From NCBI GenBank assembly GCA_033283385.1, contig JAWMQQ010000001.1, forward strand, positions 1,116,001-1,180,000: 64,000 nt of DNA, written 5' to 3'. The translations under genes were made by a program, and so were the position numbers. Under the pieces are notes generated by a model, which searched no databases, had not been told where the DNA came from, and worked only from the letters and a program-made list of their open reading frames with translations. Positions 1 through 8,676 of this stretch are shown here, piece after piece. The DNA comes from Mangrovimicrobium sp033283385 (GTDB lineage Bacteria > Pseudomonadota > Gammaproteobacteria > Pseudomonadales > Halieaceae). Numbering within the stretch: the first letter of the stretch is position 1; every line of letters begins with the position of its first letter.

Positions 1-260
1 GTCCCATTCTCTGAGTATACGGATATCCTGCAAGGCAAAGCCATGTTCAGTCGCACGTCGATTGCGAGAACTTTCGATGCCTGCTGAGGATTGCAAACTT
101 CGAAAACCTTGCATTCTTCTGAGTAAGCAATTCCTTTGCTTCGGAGCGTCTCTCCCAGGTTATGAACATGCAGGACGCCAAACCCGTTCTGCTTCACGGC
201 CGCTTCGAGGATGTCAGCTGTTTCATCAAATGATTTACTGCTTTCTACAATCGTATACAT
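1..260 (-). CDS. DUF302 family protein, cut by window edge
   Basis: Reading the minus strand from an ATG at 260 gives an uninterrupted frame of 86 codons running off the left edge, so the C-terminus is missing. The translation carries hallmarks of the DUF302 family: a VHNLGETLRSKG segment, then CKVFEVCNP and a helix NPQQASKVLAIDVRLNM followed by LPCRISVY. DUF302 proteins are small, often metal- or stress-associated, with no firmly known reaction. A purine-rich stretch (GAGAGAG) lies upstream of the ATG. It is the third gene of a cassette-like array on the same strand, behind the attC-like site at 311-366, so it is probably integron cargo. Base composition is visibly AT-richer than the genes beyond 1.5 kb. 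Confidence 0.8.
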   Translation of the reverse strand, partial: MYTIVESSKSFDETADILEAAVKQNGFGVLHVHNLGETLRSKGIAYSEECKVFEVCNPQQASKVLAIDVRLNMALPCRISVYSENG

Positions 261-310
261 ATCTGCTCTCTCGCTATAATTTGGTTGATTCATCTAAGGC
301 TTCAATCTGG

Positions 311-366
311 GCTCCACGTTAGCGGGTCCCGGCGCGGAGCACCCTTGCTGCCTTGACTTGTTGGCG
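311..366 (-). repeat. attC-like integron recombination site (degenerate)
   Basis: Read on the minus strand, the site opens with CGCCAAC followed by AAGTCAAGGC, as attC sites do, and closes at GTGGAGC, one mismatch from GTTRRRY. The inner part can fold (GGGT with ACCC, TCC with GGA). It follows directly the TAG stop of the gene at 370-690. It shares TGACTTGTTRG with the site at 701-757 and is about the same length. Confidence 0.6.
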
Positions 367-369
367 AGA

Positions 370-690
370 CTATAGGACATCAGTCTTCTCGCCAGAGTCC
401 CAGTGCCATAAGAGCAAATAGTCATCCCAGCCATGGTCTCCTTCGCATGCGACGATAGAAACGTTTTTCATCCAAGCTCCGAGCGTCTCATCATCAATGA
501 GTCCTTGACGAAGATCCATCCAAAGTCGGGGCAGGTCTTCAGTAAAGTAGTTAAGGTTTACGAAATTGCCGTCATCCTCGCCATAGTCTATCTCTGGAAA
601 TCGTCCGAGCATTCTAGAATGAGCGATAGCATCTTTTGGCGTACACGCCTCATCTCGATCAGGTTGAATTTGAATAGTAAGGCACTTCAC
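370..690 (-). CDS. Integron cassette protein, unknown function
   Basis: This 106-residue acidic protein starts at a GTG (690) that lies about ten bases after the attC end GTTAGCG, the usual position for the first gene of a cassette, and stops with TAG at 370-372 just before the next attC-like site. No signal peptide or membrane segment is visible. The C-terminal half is rich in Trp and Asp (WMDLRQGLIDDETLGAWM, GDHGWDDYLLLWHWD), a composition seen in some small soluble immunity-type proteins, but I do not recognise the family. Neighbours on both sides are also minus-strand cassette genes. Base use is AT-richer than the chromosome to the right. Confidence 0.6.
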   Translation of the reverse strand: MKCLTIQIQPDRDEACTPKDAIAHSRMLGRFPEIDYGEDDGNFVNLNYFTEDLPRLWMDLRQGLIDDETLGAWMKNVSIVACEGDHGWDDYLLLWHWDSGEKTDVL

Positions 691-700
691 TCGCCTGGCT

Positions 701-757
701 CGCTAACGCTTCAGGCTGCGGCACGCGTAGCGTGTCCGTAGCCCTGACTTGTTAGGC
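701..757 (-). repeat. attC integron recombination site
   Basis: On the minus strand the site starts with GCCTAAC (exact RYYYAAC) and ends with GTTAGCG. Between them the arms TCAGGGCTACGGACACGC and GCGTGCCGCAGCCTGA pair almost completely with a few bulges, giving the long imperfect hairpin that integron integrases use. Length is 57 bp, at the low end of known attC sites. The TAA stop of the gene at 752-1177 lies inside the GCCTAAC core. Confidence 0.8.
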
Positions 758-1177
758 GCGCCTTTCATGAATAAAGTACATATCTGTTTCTTCGCCATCA
801 TCAACCATGCTTACAACGACGCTTAAAAGCTCGTTCAGGACGGCCATGAATTCAGCTTTACTCACGTTGGCGCCAGTATATTCCCCATAGGCATTTCTGA
901 GCGTCTCGCGATCCACATTAATATAGTCACTTCGAAGCAGTTTCCTCCTATGAAGTAACTCCGCCAAAGATTGGACTTGCGATCCTGGAACATCATGCTC
1001 AGTCATGTGCCAACAAAACTTCTGATAGTCGTCTACTTCAGGTTCATAGTACAAAGCGCCAATTGATGGTGCGTACTGAACTGTGCCAGAGATGAAGTTC
1101 TCCCGTACTTCGTCCCAGGCTATGTTTATCGCACCTAAAGCGCCAAGGAACTCTGTTAGAAATGCCTGTCGCTTCAT
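752..1177 (-). CDS. Integron cassette protein, unknown function
   Basis: The gene encodes 141 residues and begins with ATG at 1177, five bases after a GTTAGGC core site (minus strand), the classic start of an integron cassette. It ends with TAA overlapping the following attC. The protein looks soluble and mostly helical (MKRQAFLTEFLGALGAIN at the N-terminus; acidic SMVDDGEETDMYF near the end), with no signal peptide, catalytic motif or family I can name. There is no room for a private promoter, so it is probably read from a promoter to the right, between 1190 and 1500. A cassette protein of unknown role is the safest label. Confidence 0.65.
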   Translation of the reverse strand: MKRQAFLTEFLGALGAINIAWDEVRENFISGTVQYAPSIGALYYEPEVDDYQKFCWHMTEHDVPGSQVQSLAELLHRRKLLRSDYINVDRETLRNAYGEYTGANVSKAEFMAVLNELLSVVVSMVDDGEETDMYFIHERRA

Positions 1178-1181
1178 GGCC

Positions 1182-1499
1182 GCCTAACAGCTCATTCTGG
1201 TGAACAATTCAGATAACACAATTCCACCTAACACTTCCTTCAACACTCCCCAACTCCTATGACTACCCCTAAAAAATCAATAACATAGCGCCAATTCCCA
1301 GGCCAACAGCCAGAAAGATAGGGGGAACGGTTCCTACTAATTTCGGTTTTCATTTCGCAGTCGTCCCTGATGCGTTTGGAAGGAAGTATTTGAAAATCAA
1401 TCAGATACAAAATACTACAACCGAGCCCAGGCGAAATTCCACTGAAAAACCGCAGCTTCCGCCAGCGGATTCGGTTGAGGCGTGCCTGCGCGAACGCCA
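1182..1499 (-). other. Edge of cassette array; no gene seen
   Basis: A GTTAGGC core (minus strand, 1182-1188) marks the right boundary of the cassettes. A second core-like GTTAGGT lies at 1226-1232, 44 bp further upstream. No matching RYYYAAC partner and no integrase gene are visible before the amidohydrolase terminator, so this is either a decayed attI/attC or the edge of a cassette cluster without integrase. The rest is AT-rich and may contain the array promoter. I see no open frame with coding character. Confidence 0.4.
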
Positions 1500-1530
1500 G
1501 AAACGAAACACCCGCGATAAACGCGGGTGT
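1500..1530 (-). terminator. Intrinsic terminator of the amidohydrolase gene
   Basis: A perfect 9-bp stem ACACCCGCG / CGCGGGTGT (1508-1516 with 1522-1530) with a 5-base loop, followed on the minus strand by TTCGTTT, lies 46 bases after the amidohydrolase stop. Confidence 0.75.
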
Positions 1531-1575
1531 CAGGCGGGGCGTGGAGGAGGGTGGCCCTTAGCCACCCTTGGAGCC

Positions 1576-2871
1576 TCAAGCCACTTTCTGGCCTGCTGCG
1601 CTGCTGCGCAGTGCATCGTCCAGCCGGTGCAGGCCGCCGTCCTTCATGATCATGACCAGTTTCTCCTGGTCCATCAGGATGGAAAGATCCTCCAGCGGGT
1701 TGCCGTCCACCAGGATCATGTCCGCCAGCATGCCTTCCTTCAGCGTGCCGAGGTCGCCCTGCGGGCCGCGCATCGCCAGGCCGCCGTTGCGGGTGGCGCA
1801 GACCAGCGCTTCGGCCGGAGTGTAGCCGTAGTACTTGACGAACAGCTGCAGGTCCAGCGCCTGCGTGCCCTGTTCGGCCCACTTGAATCCGTAGTCACCA
1901 CCGATCAGGTGGCGGATGCCGCGCTTGCGCAGGGCGGTGTGGGTCTCTGAGGAGGCTTCGATCAGCGCGGGAATGCCCATCGCCTCGACCACGAACTTCG
2001 GCAGCCAGGGTTCGCCCTGGTGCAGCATGGTGTGGAACAGGCCGATGGTGGGGGCGACGAAGATACGGTCCTTCGCTTCCTCCAGCATGTCCAGGGTTTC
2101 CTCGTCGGTGTATTCGGCGTGGTAGATCATGTCTACGCCGGTCTTGACGCAATTCTGGATGGACTCGATGGAGCGCGCATGGACGTTGACCATCTTGCCG
2201 TAGGCCTTTGCGGTACGCACCGCCATGTCCATTTCCTCGTAGGACATCGGTGTCGTATGCGCCGGGGTGTTGGGGTAGAAGGGATCGCCGGAGGCGTCCA
2301 TCTTGATGTTGTCGCAGCCCTCGCGGCAGCAGATGCGCACAACCTTGCGCATCTCCTCGGGACCGTCGATGACGACGCCCGGCGAAGTGCCGTTATCGAG
2401 GATAGTGCTGCGCGGGTTGTGGATGCGCGCTTCGTCACCCATGGCGCCGGTGACGGAAATCTCCAGCGAGCCGGCGCGGATGCGCGGGCCGGGGATGTTG
2501 CCGGCGTCCACCTCGTTGCGCACCGCCACGCCCAGGCGCAGTTTCGCCTCGGAGGCGCCGTAGGCGCTGGTGAAGCCCATGTCCAGCAGCTTCTTCGCCA
2601 CCCGCGCGGTCATGAAGGCGTGCTCTTCCGGCGGCGGCTTGATCAGGTCCTCGGTGCAGGTAAAGGAATCGAAGGACAGGTGGGCGTGGCCCTCGGTCAT
2701 GCCCGGCATCAGGAATTTGCCGCTGCCGTCGATGACGATATCAGCCTGCGCGCCGGAGGCGCCCTTGGTCACGGACTTGATCGTGTTGCCTTCCACCAGC
2801 ATGTCGCCGGTGAAGGTGTCGGTGCCGGCGGCATCGAAGATCGTCGCGTTGGTAATCAGGATCGTGCTCAC
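1576..2871 (-). CDS. Amidohydrolase, imidazolonepropionase/prolidase-like
   Basis: This 431-residue cytoplasmic protein is a metal-dependent hydrolase of the amidohydrolase superfamily acting on C-N bonds; the substrate is unknown. Metal-site landmarks are GHAHLSF near residue 65 (HxH), NIKMDASGD (candidate bridging lysine), VHARS and YHAEYTDEE (histidines) and GGDYGFKW (final Asp). The C-terminal GDLGTLKEGMLADMILVDGNP is the beta-sandwich signature of the group. The GTG at 2871 is chosen over the upstream ATG because GAGAGGAG sits eight bases before it and the preceding 13 residues look untranslated. The gene stands alone, with its own terminator, at the head of the catabolic region. Confidence 0.85.
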   Translation of the reverse strand: MSTILITNATIFDAAGTDTFTGDMLVEGNTIKSVTKGASGAQADIVIDGSGKFLMPGMTEGHAHLSFDSFTCTEDLIKPPPEEHAFMTARVAKKLLDMGFTSAYGASEAKLRLGVAVRNEVDAGNIPGPRIRAGSLEISVTGAMGDEARIHNPRSTILDNGTSPGVVIDGPEEMRKVVRICCREGCDNIKMDASGDPFYPNTPAHTTPMSYEEMDMAVRTAKAYGKMVNVHARSIESIQNCVKTGVDMIYHAEYTDEETLDMLEEAKDRIFVAPTIGLFHTMLHQGEPWLPKFVVEAMGIPALIEASSETHTALRKRGIRHLIGGDYGFKWAEQGTQALDLQLFVKYYGYTPAEALVCATRNGGLAMRGPQGDLGTLKEGMLADMILVDGNPLEDLSILMDQEKLVMIMKDGGLHRLDDALRSSAAGQKVA

Positions 2872-3033
2872 GGGTAAGCTCCTCTCGTTATGTATGCGGT
2901 AGTCTCGCACCCGGCGGAATACTCGTCAAAATCATAGTGGCAGGGGATAACGGGCAAAATGACTGTGCTCGTAGCGCGAGTTGCCCCGGAAGGAGGCGTG
3001 GCGCGCCCCGGGCGGGGCGCGAGGGCGTCAGCT

Positions 3034-4209
3034 TTATTTTTTCACTACTTTGGGCGGTTCCGCTGCGGCCTGTTCCGCCGCGTGCTTGTCGATGGCCCGC
3101 TGCGCACCTTCCATCATCCTGCCGAAGAAGGGTTCGCGGTTTTCGTGCTGCCAGTCGAAGGATTTGTAACGGCTCGCGTTGTCGCCGTTAATTTCCGGCA
3201 GGACGTAGCGCATCATCATCTCCAGCGACTGCTTCTTGTGCTCGGTGCTGGCCCAGTTCTTGTCGAACAGCAGCAGGCAGCCGAAGCCGGGCACTTTCTC
3301 TTCCAGACGGCGGATCTGCTCGATGGCGTCGTCGGGCGTACCGATGACCGCCTCGCCGCGCTCGATCAGGTGCTCCAGGGTGTAGTGCACCGGTGAATCC
3401 GGCAGGTGGCCGGACTGGTTGAAGAAATACTGCTGGTTGATGGCGAAGCCCTTGCGCACCTGGTCCATGGCCTCGTCGCGGGTTTCGGCAATGTGCATGT
3501 CGGTGGCGCAGCGGATGACGCCCGGGTCCATCTCGCGGCCCAGTTTACGCGCCGCTTCGCAGGCCACCTGCCAGTTGGCGGAGAGTGTATCGAAGCCATC
3601 CGGGGAGGTGGCTGCCAGGCAGAGCATGCCGCCGTTGTACTTGGCGGCCAGCGTGCCGCCGTTCGGCGAAAACAGGCTGGCGACGCACACTTCCATGTGG
3701 CGCTGGGCCGGCAGCAGGTGGCAGTGCGCGTCCTGCAGGTCGTACCAGCTGGATTTTTCCGTTACCCATTCGCCCTTCAACAGGCGGGTGATCACGCTGA
3801 GGCCTTCGCCGAGCTTTTCCCGCGCCTCGCGCGCGTCCTGGCCGCGCATGTGGGCGTCCGCGGTGAGCAGGCCGGGGCCGGCGCCGAACATCAGGCGGCC
3901 GCGGGTCAGGTGATCCAGCTGCGCGATGCGCTGTGCGGTATTGAACGGGTTGTGGTAGGGCAGGGAGACCACTCCGGTGCCCAGCCGGATACGGGTGGTG
4001 CGCTGCGCGGCGGCGGCGATCATCAGCTCCGGCGAGGCGGAGATCTCGTAGCCGCCGGAATGGTGCTCTCCGAACCAGTATTCCTCCAGGCCGACCTGTT
4101 CGGCGAACTCCGCCAGTTCCAGGTCGCGCTCCAGGCACAGGGTGGGGTTTTCGTTCAGCGGGTGGAACGGTGCTACGAATAATCCGAGGCGTAGCTTGGT
4201 GTTTCTCAC
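3034..4209 (-). CDS. Luciferase-like flavin-dependent oxidoreductase
   Basis: A 391-residue bacterial-luciferase-family (LLM) enzyme that would use reduced FMN, or F420 in some relatives, to oxidise an organic substrate. The LGLFVAPFHPLNENP start, EYWFGEHHSGGYE, IRLGTGVVSLPYHNPF and HLTRGRLMFGAGPG segments are typical of the TIM-barrel core. A GAGGAGG ribosome site precedes the GTG start. A GC-rich hairpin (3003-3020) follows the stop but has no T-run. A second LLM enzyme of another subgroup is encoded at 7614-8636. Such monooxygenases often act in breakdown of terpenoids, alkanes or cyclic ketones; which one here is not decidable. Confidence 0.85.
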   Translation of the reverse strand: MRNTKLRLGLFVAPFHPLNENPTLCLERDLELAEFAEQVGLEEYWFGEHHSGGYEISASPELMIAAAAQRTTRIRLGTGVVSLPYHNPFNTAQRIAQLDHLTRGRLMFGAGPGLLTADAHMRGQDAREAREKLGEGLSVITRLLKGEWVTEKSSWYDLQDAHCHLLPAQRHMEVCVASLFSPNGGTLAAKYNGGMLCLAATSPDGFDTLSANWQVACEAARKLGREMDPGVIRCATDMHIAETRDEAMDQVRKGFAINQQYFFNQSGHLPDSPVHYTLEHLIERGEAVIGTPDDAIEQIRRLEEKVPGFGCLLLFDKNWASTEHKKQSLEMMMRYVLPEINGDNASRYKSFDWQHENREPFFGRMMEGAQRAIDKHAAEQAAAEPPKVVKK

Positions 4210-4377
4210 GGCGAGTCCTCCTCACAGCAGGGTCGAGCCAAATTATGAAAGCTCGTTTGTTATTTATCGCAAATCCTAACAGAAGCCGAAATAAAATGCC
4301 CGCGTGGAATCGACTGCGACGGCAGGTACACTAGCACCATGACGAAACCCGCCCCCCCCGGCAAAGGCTGATCGCCC

Positions 4378-5439
4378 ATGTGGCTGCTGGTCTTTTACGT
4401 ACTGCTCGCCCTCGGCGTGTCGTTCCTGTGTTCCATCCTCGAGGCGGTGCTGCTGCGCACCTCCGCCTCCTATATCGCCAATGCCCGGCAGGCGGGCAAG
4501 CGCTATGGCCGGCTGTGGGAGACCCTGCGCGGGGATATCGACCGGCCGCTGGCGGCTATCCTCAGCCTGAATACCATCGCCCATACGGTGGGCGCGGCCG
4601 GCGCCGGCGCCCAGGCCACGGCGATTTTCGGCGAGGCCTACTTCGGCGTGATCTCCGCGGTGCTGACGCTGCTTATCCTGGTGCTCTCGGAGATCGTGCC
4701 CAAGACCCTGGGCGCCATTTACTGGCGCCAGCTCGCACCGGTGTGCGCCGAGGTAATGACGGTCGTGGTCTGGCTGATGTACCCGCTGGTACTCACCGGC
4801 CAGGCTATCACCCGGCTGATCTCCAGCGGCGCGCCCAGCCACTCCATCAGCCGCGAGGAGTTCGCCGCATTGGCGGAGGCCGGGGTGAGCGAGGGCACTT
4901 TCGCGCCGGAGGAGTCGGCGACGGTACGCAGCGTGCTGCGCTTTCGCGCGCTGGTGGCCGCGGACATCATGACCCCGCGACAGGTGTTCTTCTCGCTGCC
5001 CGAGACCATGAGCGTGGGTGACGTGATCCACGAGCACACCAACATGCCGTTCACCCGCATTCCCATCTTCCTGGAACAGCCCGACAACATCACCGGATTC
5101 ATCCGCAAGGACGACCTGCTTTACGCCGCGGTGAAGCGCCCGCCGGAAACTCCCATCTCGGAGCTGCGCCGCGACCTGATCTCGGTACCGGACCGCACGC
5201 CCCTGGGCGCGCTGATGCAGAGAATGACGCGCGATCACCACCAGATCGCCCTGCTGGTGGACGAGTACGGCGACATTCGCGGGCTGGTGACCATGGAGGA
5301 CCTGGTGGAAACCATGCTCGGCATCGAGATCGTCGACGAGACCGATACCTCGGTGGACATGCAGAAATTCGCCCGCGAGCTCTGGCTCAAGCGCGCCCGG
5401 CAGATGGGTATCGTACCTGAGGATTTCGACAATGCCTGA
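4378..5439 (+). CDS. CNNM/DUF21-CBS membrane protein (hemolysin C-like)
   Basis: The 353-residue protein has an N-terminal DUF21 membrane domain (residues about 1-170) beginning with a long hydrophobic helix and containing LSLNTIAHTVGAAGAGAQA and LILVLSEIVPKTLGA, both diagnostic for the CNNM/CorB family of magnesium or metal exporters. A CBS pair follows (about 190-310; MTPRQVFFSLPE, TRIPIFLE, LVDEYGDIRGLVTMEDLVE). It stops soon after, so it lacks the C-terminal CorC/HlyC transporter-associated domain. Transcribed alone on the plus strand, 170 bp from a divergent LLM gene. Transport is inferred from family only. Confidence 0.85.
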   Translation: MWLLVFYVLLALGVSFLCSILEAVLLRTSASYIANARQAGKRYGRLWETLRGDIDRPLAAILSLNTIAHTVGAAGAGAQATAIFGEAYFGVISAVLTLLILVLSEIVPKTLGAIYWRQLAPVCAEVMTVVVWLMYPLVLTGQAITRLISSGAPSHSISREEFAALAEAGVSEGTFAPEESATVRSVLRFRALVAADIMTPRQVFFSLPETMSVGDVIHEHTNMPFTRIPIFLEQPDNITGFIRKDDLLYAAVKRPPETPISELRRDLISVPDRTPLGALMQRMTRDHHQIALLVDEYGDIRGLVTMEDLVETMLGIEIVDETDTSVDMQKFARELWLKRARQMGIVPEDFDNA

Positions 5440-5522
5440 TTTGTCTGCGCCGGGGATTCTGGTTTAATACCGGGCCGGCGCGGGGTTTGCGCCGGGCAAG
5501 CTGACAGGGGCAGGGGTAGAAA

Positions 5523-6428
5523 GTGCAATACAGAATCGCGGTAGTGACCGGCGCCAACGCCGGCCTGGGGTACCAGACCAGTCTCAAACTCGCGCGCCGT
5601 GGCATGACGGTCGTCATGGCCTGCCGCAGTGCGGAACGCGCGGAAAAAGCCCGCGCTGAACTGCTGGCAGAGCTGCCCAAGGCGGAGCTGGCGGTGCTGC
5701 CGCTGGACCTCTCCAGCCTCGAGTCGGTCGCCGGGTTCTGCGAGGCGTTCAAACAGCAGTTCGGCACCCTGGACCTGCTGGTCAACAACGCCGGTATCGT
5801 CGGCGTGCCGATGACCCGCAACGCCGAAGGCCACGAACTCCACCTCGCCACCAACTACCTGGGGCCGTTTGCGCTCACCGGCAAACTGTTGCCGATGATG
5901 CGCGAGGGTGTGCCCACGCGCGTCGTCAATGTCGGTAGTCTCGCCCACCGCATCGGCAAGCTGCCGCTGGACGACCTGGACTGGCACGGCGATACCAAGT
6001 ACAAGCCGATGGCCGCCTACGCGCGCAGCAAGCTCGCCACGCAGAGCTTCAACCAGGAACTGGGACGCCGCCTGGCCGCCAGCGGCAGCCTGACCATCTC
6101 TGCGGGTGCACACCCGGGATTCGCCGCTACCGAAATCGCCAACAAGACCGGCTACACCAAGCCGAAGGGCCCGATCCGCCAGTGGTTCCAGGACCGCATG
6201 CAAAGCCGCGTGCCCACCGCCGAGCAGGCCTCCGAGCCCACCATGCTGGCGGCCTGTGGCGAGAGCGTGCAGAACGGCGATTACTACGGTCCCAGCGGTT
6301 TCCTGGAGATCAGCGGCCCGCCGGGGCGGGCAAAGATCAACAAGCTGGCGCTGGACGTGCCGACGGGCAAAGCCCTGTGGACGCTGTCAGAGGAAATGAC
6401 CGGCGTCTACTTCCTGTCCGGCTATTAG
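5523..6428 (+). CDS. Short-chain dehydrogenase/reductase, retinol dehydrogenase-like
   Basis: A 301-residue classical SDR with an NAD(P)-binding TGANAGLG at the N-terminus, LVNNAGIV near residue 90 and the catalytic YARSK about residue 163; Ser in VGSLAH completes the triad. The length and the extended C-terminus (ending FLSGY) resemble the retinol dehydrogenase/protochlorophyllide reductase-like subgroup, which reduces hydrophobic aldehydes, ketones or steroids. The GTG start at 5523 is preceded by GGGGTAGAAA. The upstream CNNM gene ends 83 bp before; the next gene is convergent (12 bp apart). The substrate is unknown. Confidence 0.85.
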   Translation: MQYRIAVVTGANAGLGYQTSLKLARRGMTVVMACRSAERAEKARAELLAELPKAELAVLPLDLSSLESVAGFCEAFKQQFGTLDLLVNNAGIVGVPMTRNAEGHELHLATNYLGPFALTGKLLPMMREGVPTRVVNVGSLAHRIGKLPLDDLDWHGDTKYKPMAAYARSKLATQSFNQELGRRLAASGSLTISAGAHPGFAATEIANKTGYTKPKGPIRQWFQDRMQSRVPTAEQASEPTMLAACGESVQNGDYYGPSGFLEISGPPGRAKINKLALDVPTGKALWTLSEEMTGVYFLSGY

Positions 6429-6439
6429 CGCAAGTGGGG

Positions 6440-7594
6440 TCAGCGCTTGTCGCGGAAAAACGCGCGCAGGTCCTCCACCAGTAGCTCCGGCACTTCCATC
6501 GCGGCGAAGTGCCCGCCCTCGGGAAACTCCGTCCAGCGCTGCAGGTTGTAGTATTCCTCGGCGAACCTGCGCGGCGGGTAGGTGATCTCCCCGGGCAGGA
6601 TGGCGATTGCTGTCGGCGCTTCTACACAGGGCGAGCGCTCGTGCTCGGGCTGCCACAGGTGGTGCCCGCCCTCGTAGTAGTAGCGCGCGGAACTGGCGAA
6701 GCTCTGGGTTACCCAGTACAGCATCACCGTATCGATCAACTCGTCGCGGCTGAAGCGGCTCTCCACATCGCCATTGCAATCGCTCCAGCGGCGGCGCTTC
6801 TCCACGATCCATGCGAGCAGGCCGGCGGGGGAGTCGTTGAGGCCGACGGCCGGCGTCTGCGGCTTGGTTCTCTGCAACGCCATGTAGCCGGTTTCCTCCA
6901 TGCCGAATTCGCGCATTTTCAGCATCTGCGGCTTTTCGTCTTCGCTGAACGACTCCTTCGGGTAGCCGCGCCCGCTCATGAAGTGCAGCGGGGCGGGCGT
7001 ATGCAGGTGCACGCCGACCACGCGGTCCGCGTACTTGTGGCCCAGTTGCGCTGAGAGGAACGAGCCCCAGTCGCCGCCCTGGCTGCCAAAGCGCTCGTAG
7101 CCCAGCTGCTGCATGAGTTGCACCCACAGGTCGGCGGTGTTCCAGAAGTTGACCCCGGTCTTGCGCAGCGGCGTAGAGAACGCGTAGCCGGGCAGGGAGG
7201 GGGCGACGATGTCGAAGGCGTCCGCCGGGTCGCCGCCGTGGGCCGCCGGGTCGGTGAGCGGGCCGATGATCTTGTGGAAGTCCCAGAAGGTCCAGGGCCA
7301 GCCGTGGTTGAGGATCAGCGGCAGCGGGTTGGGGCCCTTGCCGCGCTCGTGCACGAAGTGCACGGGCACGCCGTCGATCCCGGTGCGAAAGTGCTTGAAG
7401 GCGTTCATCCGGCGCTCGCGTTCGCGCCAGTCGTAGTTTTCCAGCCAGTGGGTCGCCAGCTCCCGGATGTAGGCGGCATTGGCGCCGTAGCCCCAGTCGT
7501 CGTTGGCGAAGTCGTCGGTCCAGCGGGTGGTGGCGAGGCGGTGGCGCAGGTCTTCCAGCTCGGCCTCTGGAATCTCGATGGTAAAGCGTTCCAT
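6440..7594 (-). CDS. Epoxide hydrolase (EHN-domain alpha/beta hydrolase)
   Basis: The 384-residue protein opens with the epoxide hydrolase N-terminal domain (FTIEIPEAELEDLRHRLATT) and continues as an alpha/beta hydrolase: oxyanion-hole HGWPWTF, nucleophile elbow QGGDWGS with the Asp that forms the ester intermediate, and the catalytic His in EGGHFAAME. It would open an epoxide to a vicinal diol. The ATG at 7594 is preferred because homology starts there and GGGGAAG lies upstream; a longer frame reaches into the next gene. It follows the LLM gene at 7614-8636 by 19 bp on the same strand, so monooxygenase and hydrolase are probably co-transcribed. Confidence 0.88.
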   Translation of the reverse strand: MERFTIEIPEAELEDLRHRLATTRWTDDFANDDWGYGANAAYIRELATHWLENYDWRERERRMNAFKHFRTGIDGVPVHFVHERGKGPNPLPLILNHGWPWTFWDFHKIIGPLTDPAAHGGDPADAFDIVAPSLPGYAFSTPLRKTGVNFWNTADLWVQLMQQLGYERFGSQGGDWGSFLSAQLGHKYADRVVGVHLHTPAPLHFMSGRGYPKESFSEDEKPQMLKMREFGMEETGYMALQRTKPQTPAVGLNDSPAGLLAWIVEKRRRWSDCNGDVESRFSRDELIDTVMLYWVTQSFASSARYYYEGGHHLWQPEHERSPCVEAPTAIAILPGEITYPPRRFAEEYYNLQRWTEFPEGGHFAAMEVPELLVEDLRAFFRDKR

Positions 7595-7613
7595 TCTCGT
7601 GCTTCCCCGTAGG

Positions 7614-8636
7614 CTAGGCGTTCGCCGCTTTTGCACGCTCGTCGCGCAGGGCCTGCAGCCGCGGCATCGCTGACTTGAACAGTTCCAGGCTTTGCCAGCC
7701 CACATCCGGCGAGAGGCCACCGAGCAGCGGTTGCAGGCCCACCGAGGCGCCGTCCTCCACCTGCGCCACGCGCTCCACCAGTTCGTCCGTGGTCCACACC
7801 GCGAACAATCCGGAGGCGCGCAGGGCCTGCTCGTCCATCAGGCCCTTGAAGGGCGAGTTGGAATTGGGCTCCTGCTCCGCCCACCTGGCGTAGGCGCGCA
7901 CCACGTGCAGGGCGTGGTCCTTGATCTGGTGCCAGCCCTTGTCCGGGTCTTCGCACAGGTGAATCGCCAGCGGCAGGCGCTCGGAGGGCTGCAGGTACTT
8001 GCCGGGAGTCCGGCCGAGTTTTTCGCATTCAGCGATATACAGCGGCACCAGGTCGCGGCGCATCGGGCCGAAGCCGAGGCCGAAGCGGGCGGCGCGTCTG
8101 GCCGAGGCCTCCACGCCGCCGCCGACGAGGATGATGTCCTCCGGTTTCTGCACCGGCAGCGGGCGCACGTAGACCGGCCGGCCGTCCACTTCGAAGGCCT
8201 CGCCATTGAGCGCGCGCAGGATGATATCCAGGCCCTTGTCCAGCAGCTTGCCGCGCTCGCGCAGGGAGACACCGAACATGTCGAACTCCGCCTTCACGTA
8301 TCCGGCGCCGAAGATCACGTCCAGCCTGCCGTTGCTCATCAGGTCGAGCACTGCGATCTGCTCGGCGAGCTTGACCGGGTCGTGCAGCGGCAGGATCACC
8401 GCCCCCAGCACCATGCGGCAGTGCTTCGTACGCGCGGCGATACCGCCGCCGAGTACGAAGGGCGCGGGCAGGTAGCCGTCCTCAGAGGCATGGTGTTCCA
8501 TCAGGCCGATGCGATCGATACCGAAACTGTCGGCATACGCCGCCATTTCCAGTGCCGCCGCGTAGAGATCCGCGGTGGGTGTTCCGAAATCGGGCGCGCG
8601 CATATCGAAGCTGACGCTGAACTGCAGGTTTTTCAT
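7614..8636 (-). CDS. Luciferase-like flavin-dependent oxidoreductase
   Basis: A 340-residue LLM-class enzyme, start ATG at 8636. Family features are FSVSFDMRAPDFGTP, the DRIGLMEHHASEDGY segment (histidine pair used by luciferase relatives), VLGAVILPLHDPVKLAEQ and NGRLDVIFGAGY. It forms a likely operon with the downstream epoxide hydrolase (19-bp gap) and perhaps with the alpha/beta hydrolase that starts beyond it at 8677 (40-bp gap). The arrangement suggests oxidation of an unsaturated or cyclic compound followed by hydrolysis. Confidence 0.85.
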   Translation of the reverse strand: MKNLQFSVSFDMRAPDFGTPTADLYAAALEMAAYADSFGIDRIGLMEHHASEDGYLPAPFVLGGGIAARTKHCRMVLGAVILPLHDPVKLAEQIAVLDLMSNGRLDVIFGAGYVKAEFDMFGVSLRERGKLLDKGLDIILRALNGEAFEVDGRPVYVRPLPVQKPEDIILVGGGVEASARRAARFGLGFGPMRRDLVPLYIAECEKLGRTPGKYLQPSERLPLAIHLCEDPDKGWHQIKDHALHVVRAYARWAEQEPNSNSPFKGLMDEQALRASGLFAVWTTDELVERVAQVEDGASVGLQPLLGGLSPDVGWQSLELFKSAMPRLQALRDERAKAANA

Positions 8637-8676
8637 GCCGGTTTCTCCGTTGTCTTTATTGGCAGGTTGGCTGTGC

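Noticed and set aside
62..322. 86-codon plus-strand frame at the left end
   Set aside because: It is antisense to the DUF302 gene, which has clear family motifs.
1190..1575. Integrase gene or full attI site beside the cassettes
   Set aside because: No tyrosine-recombinase frame exists; only core-like motifs are present, so I did not call a complete integron.
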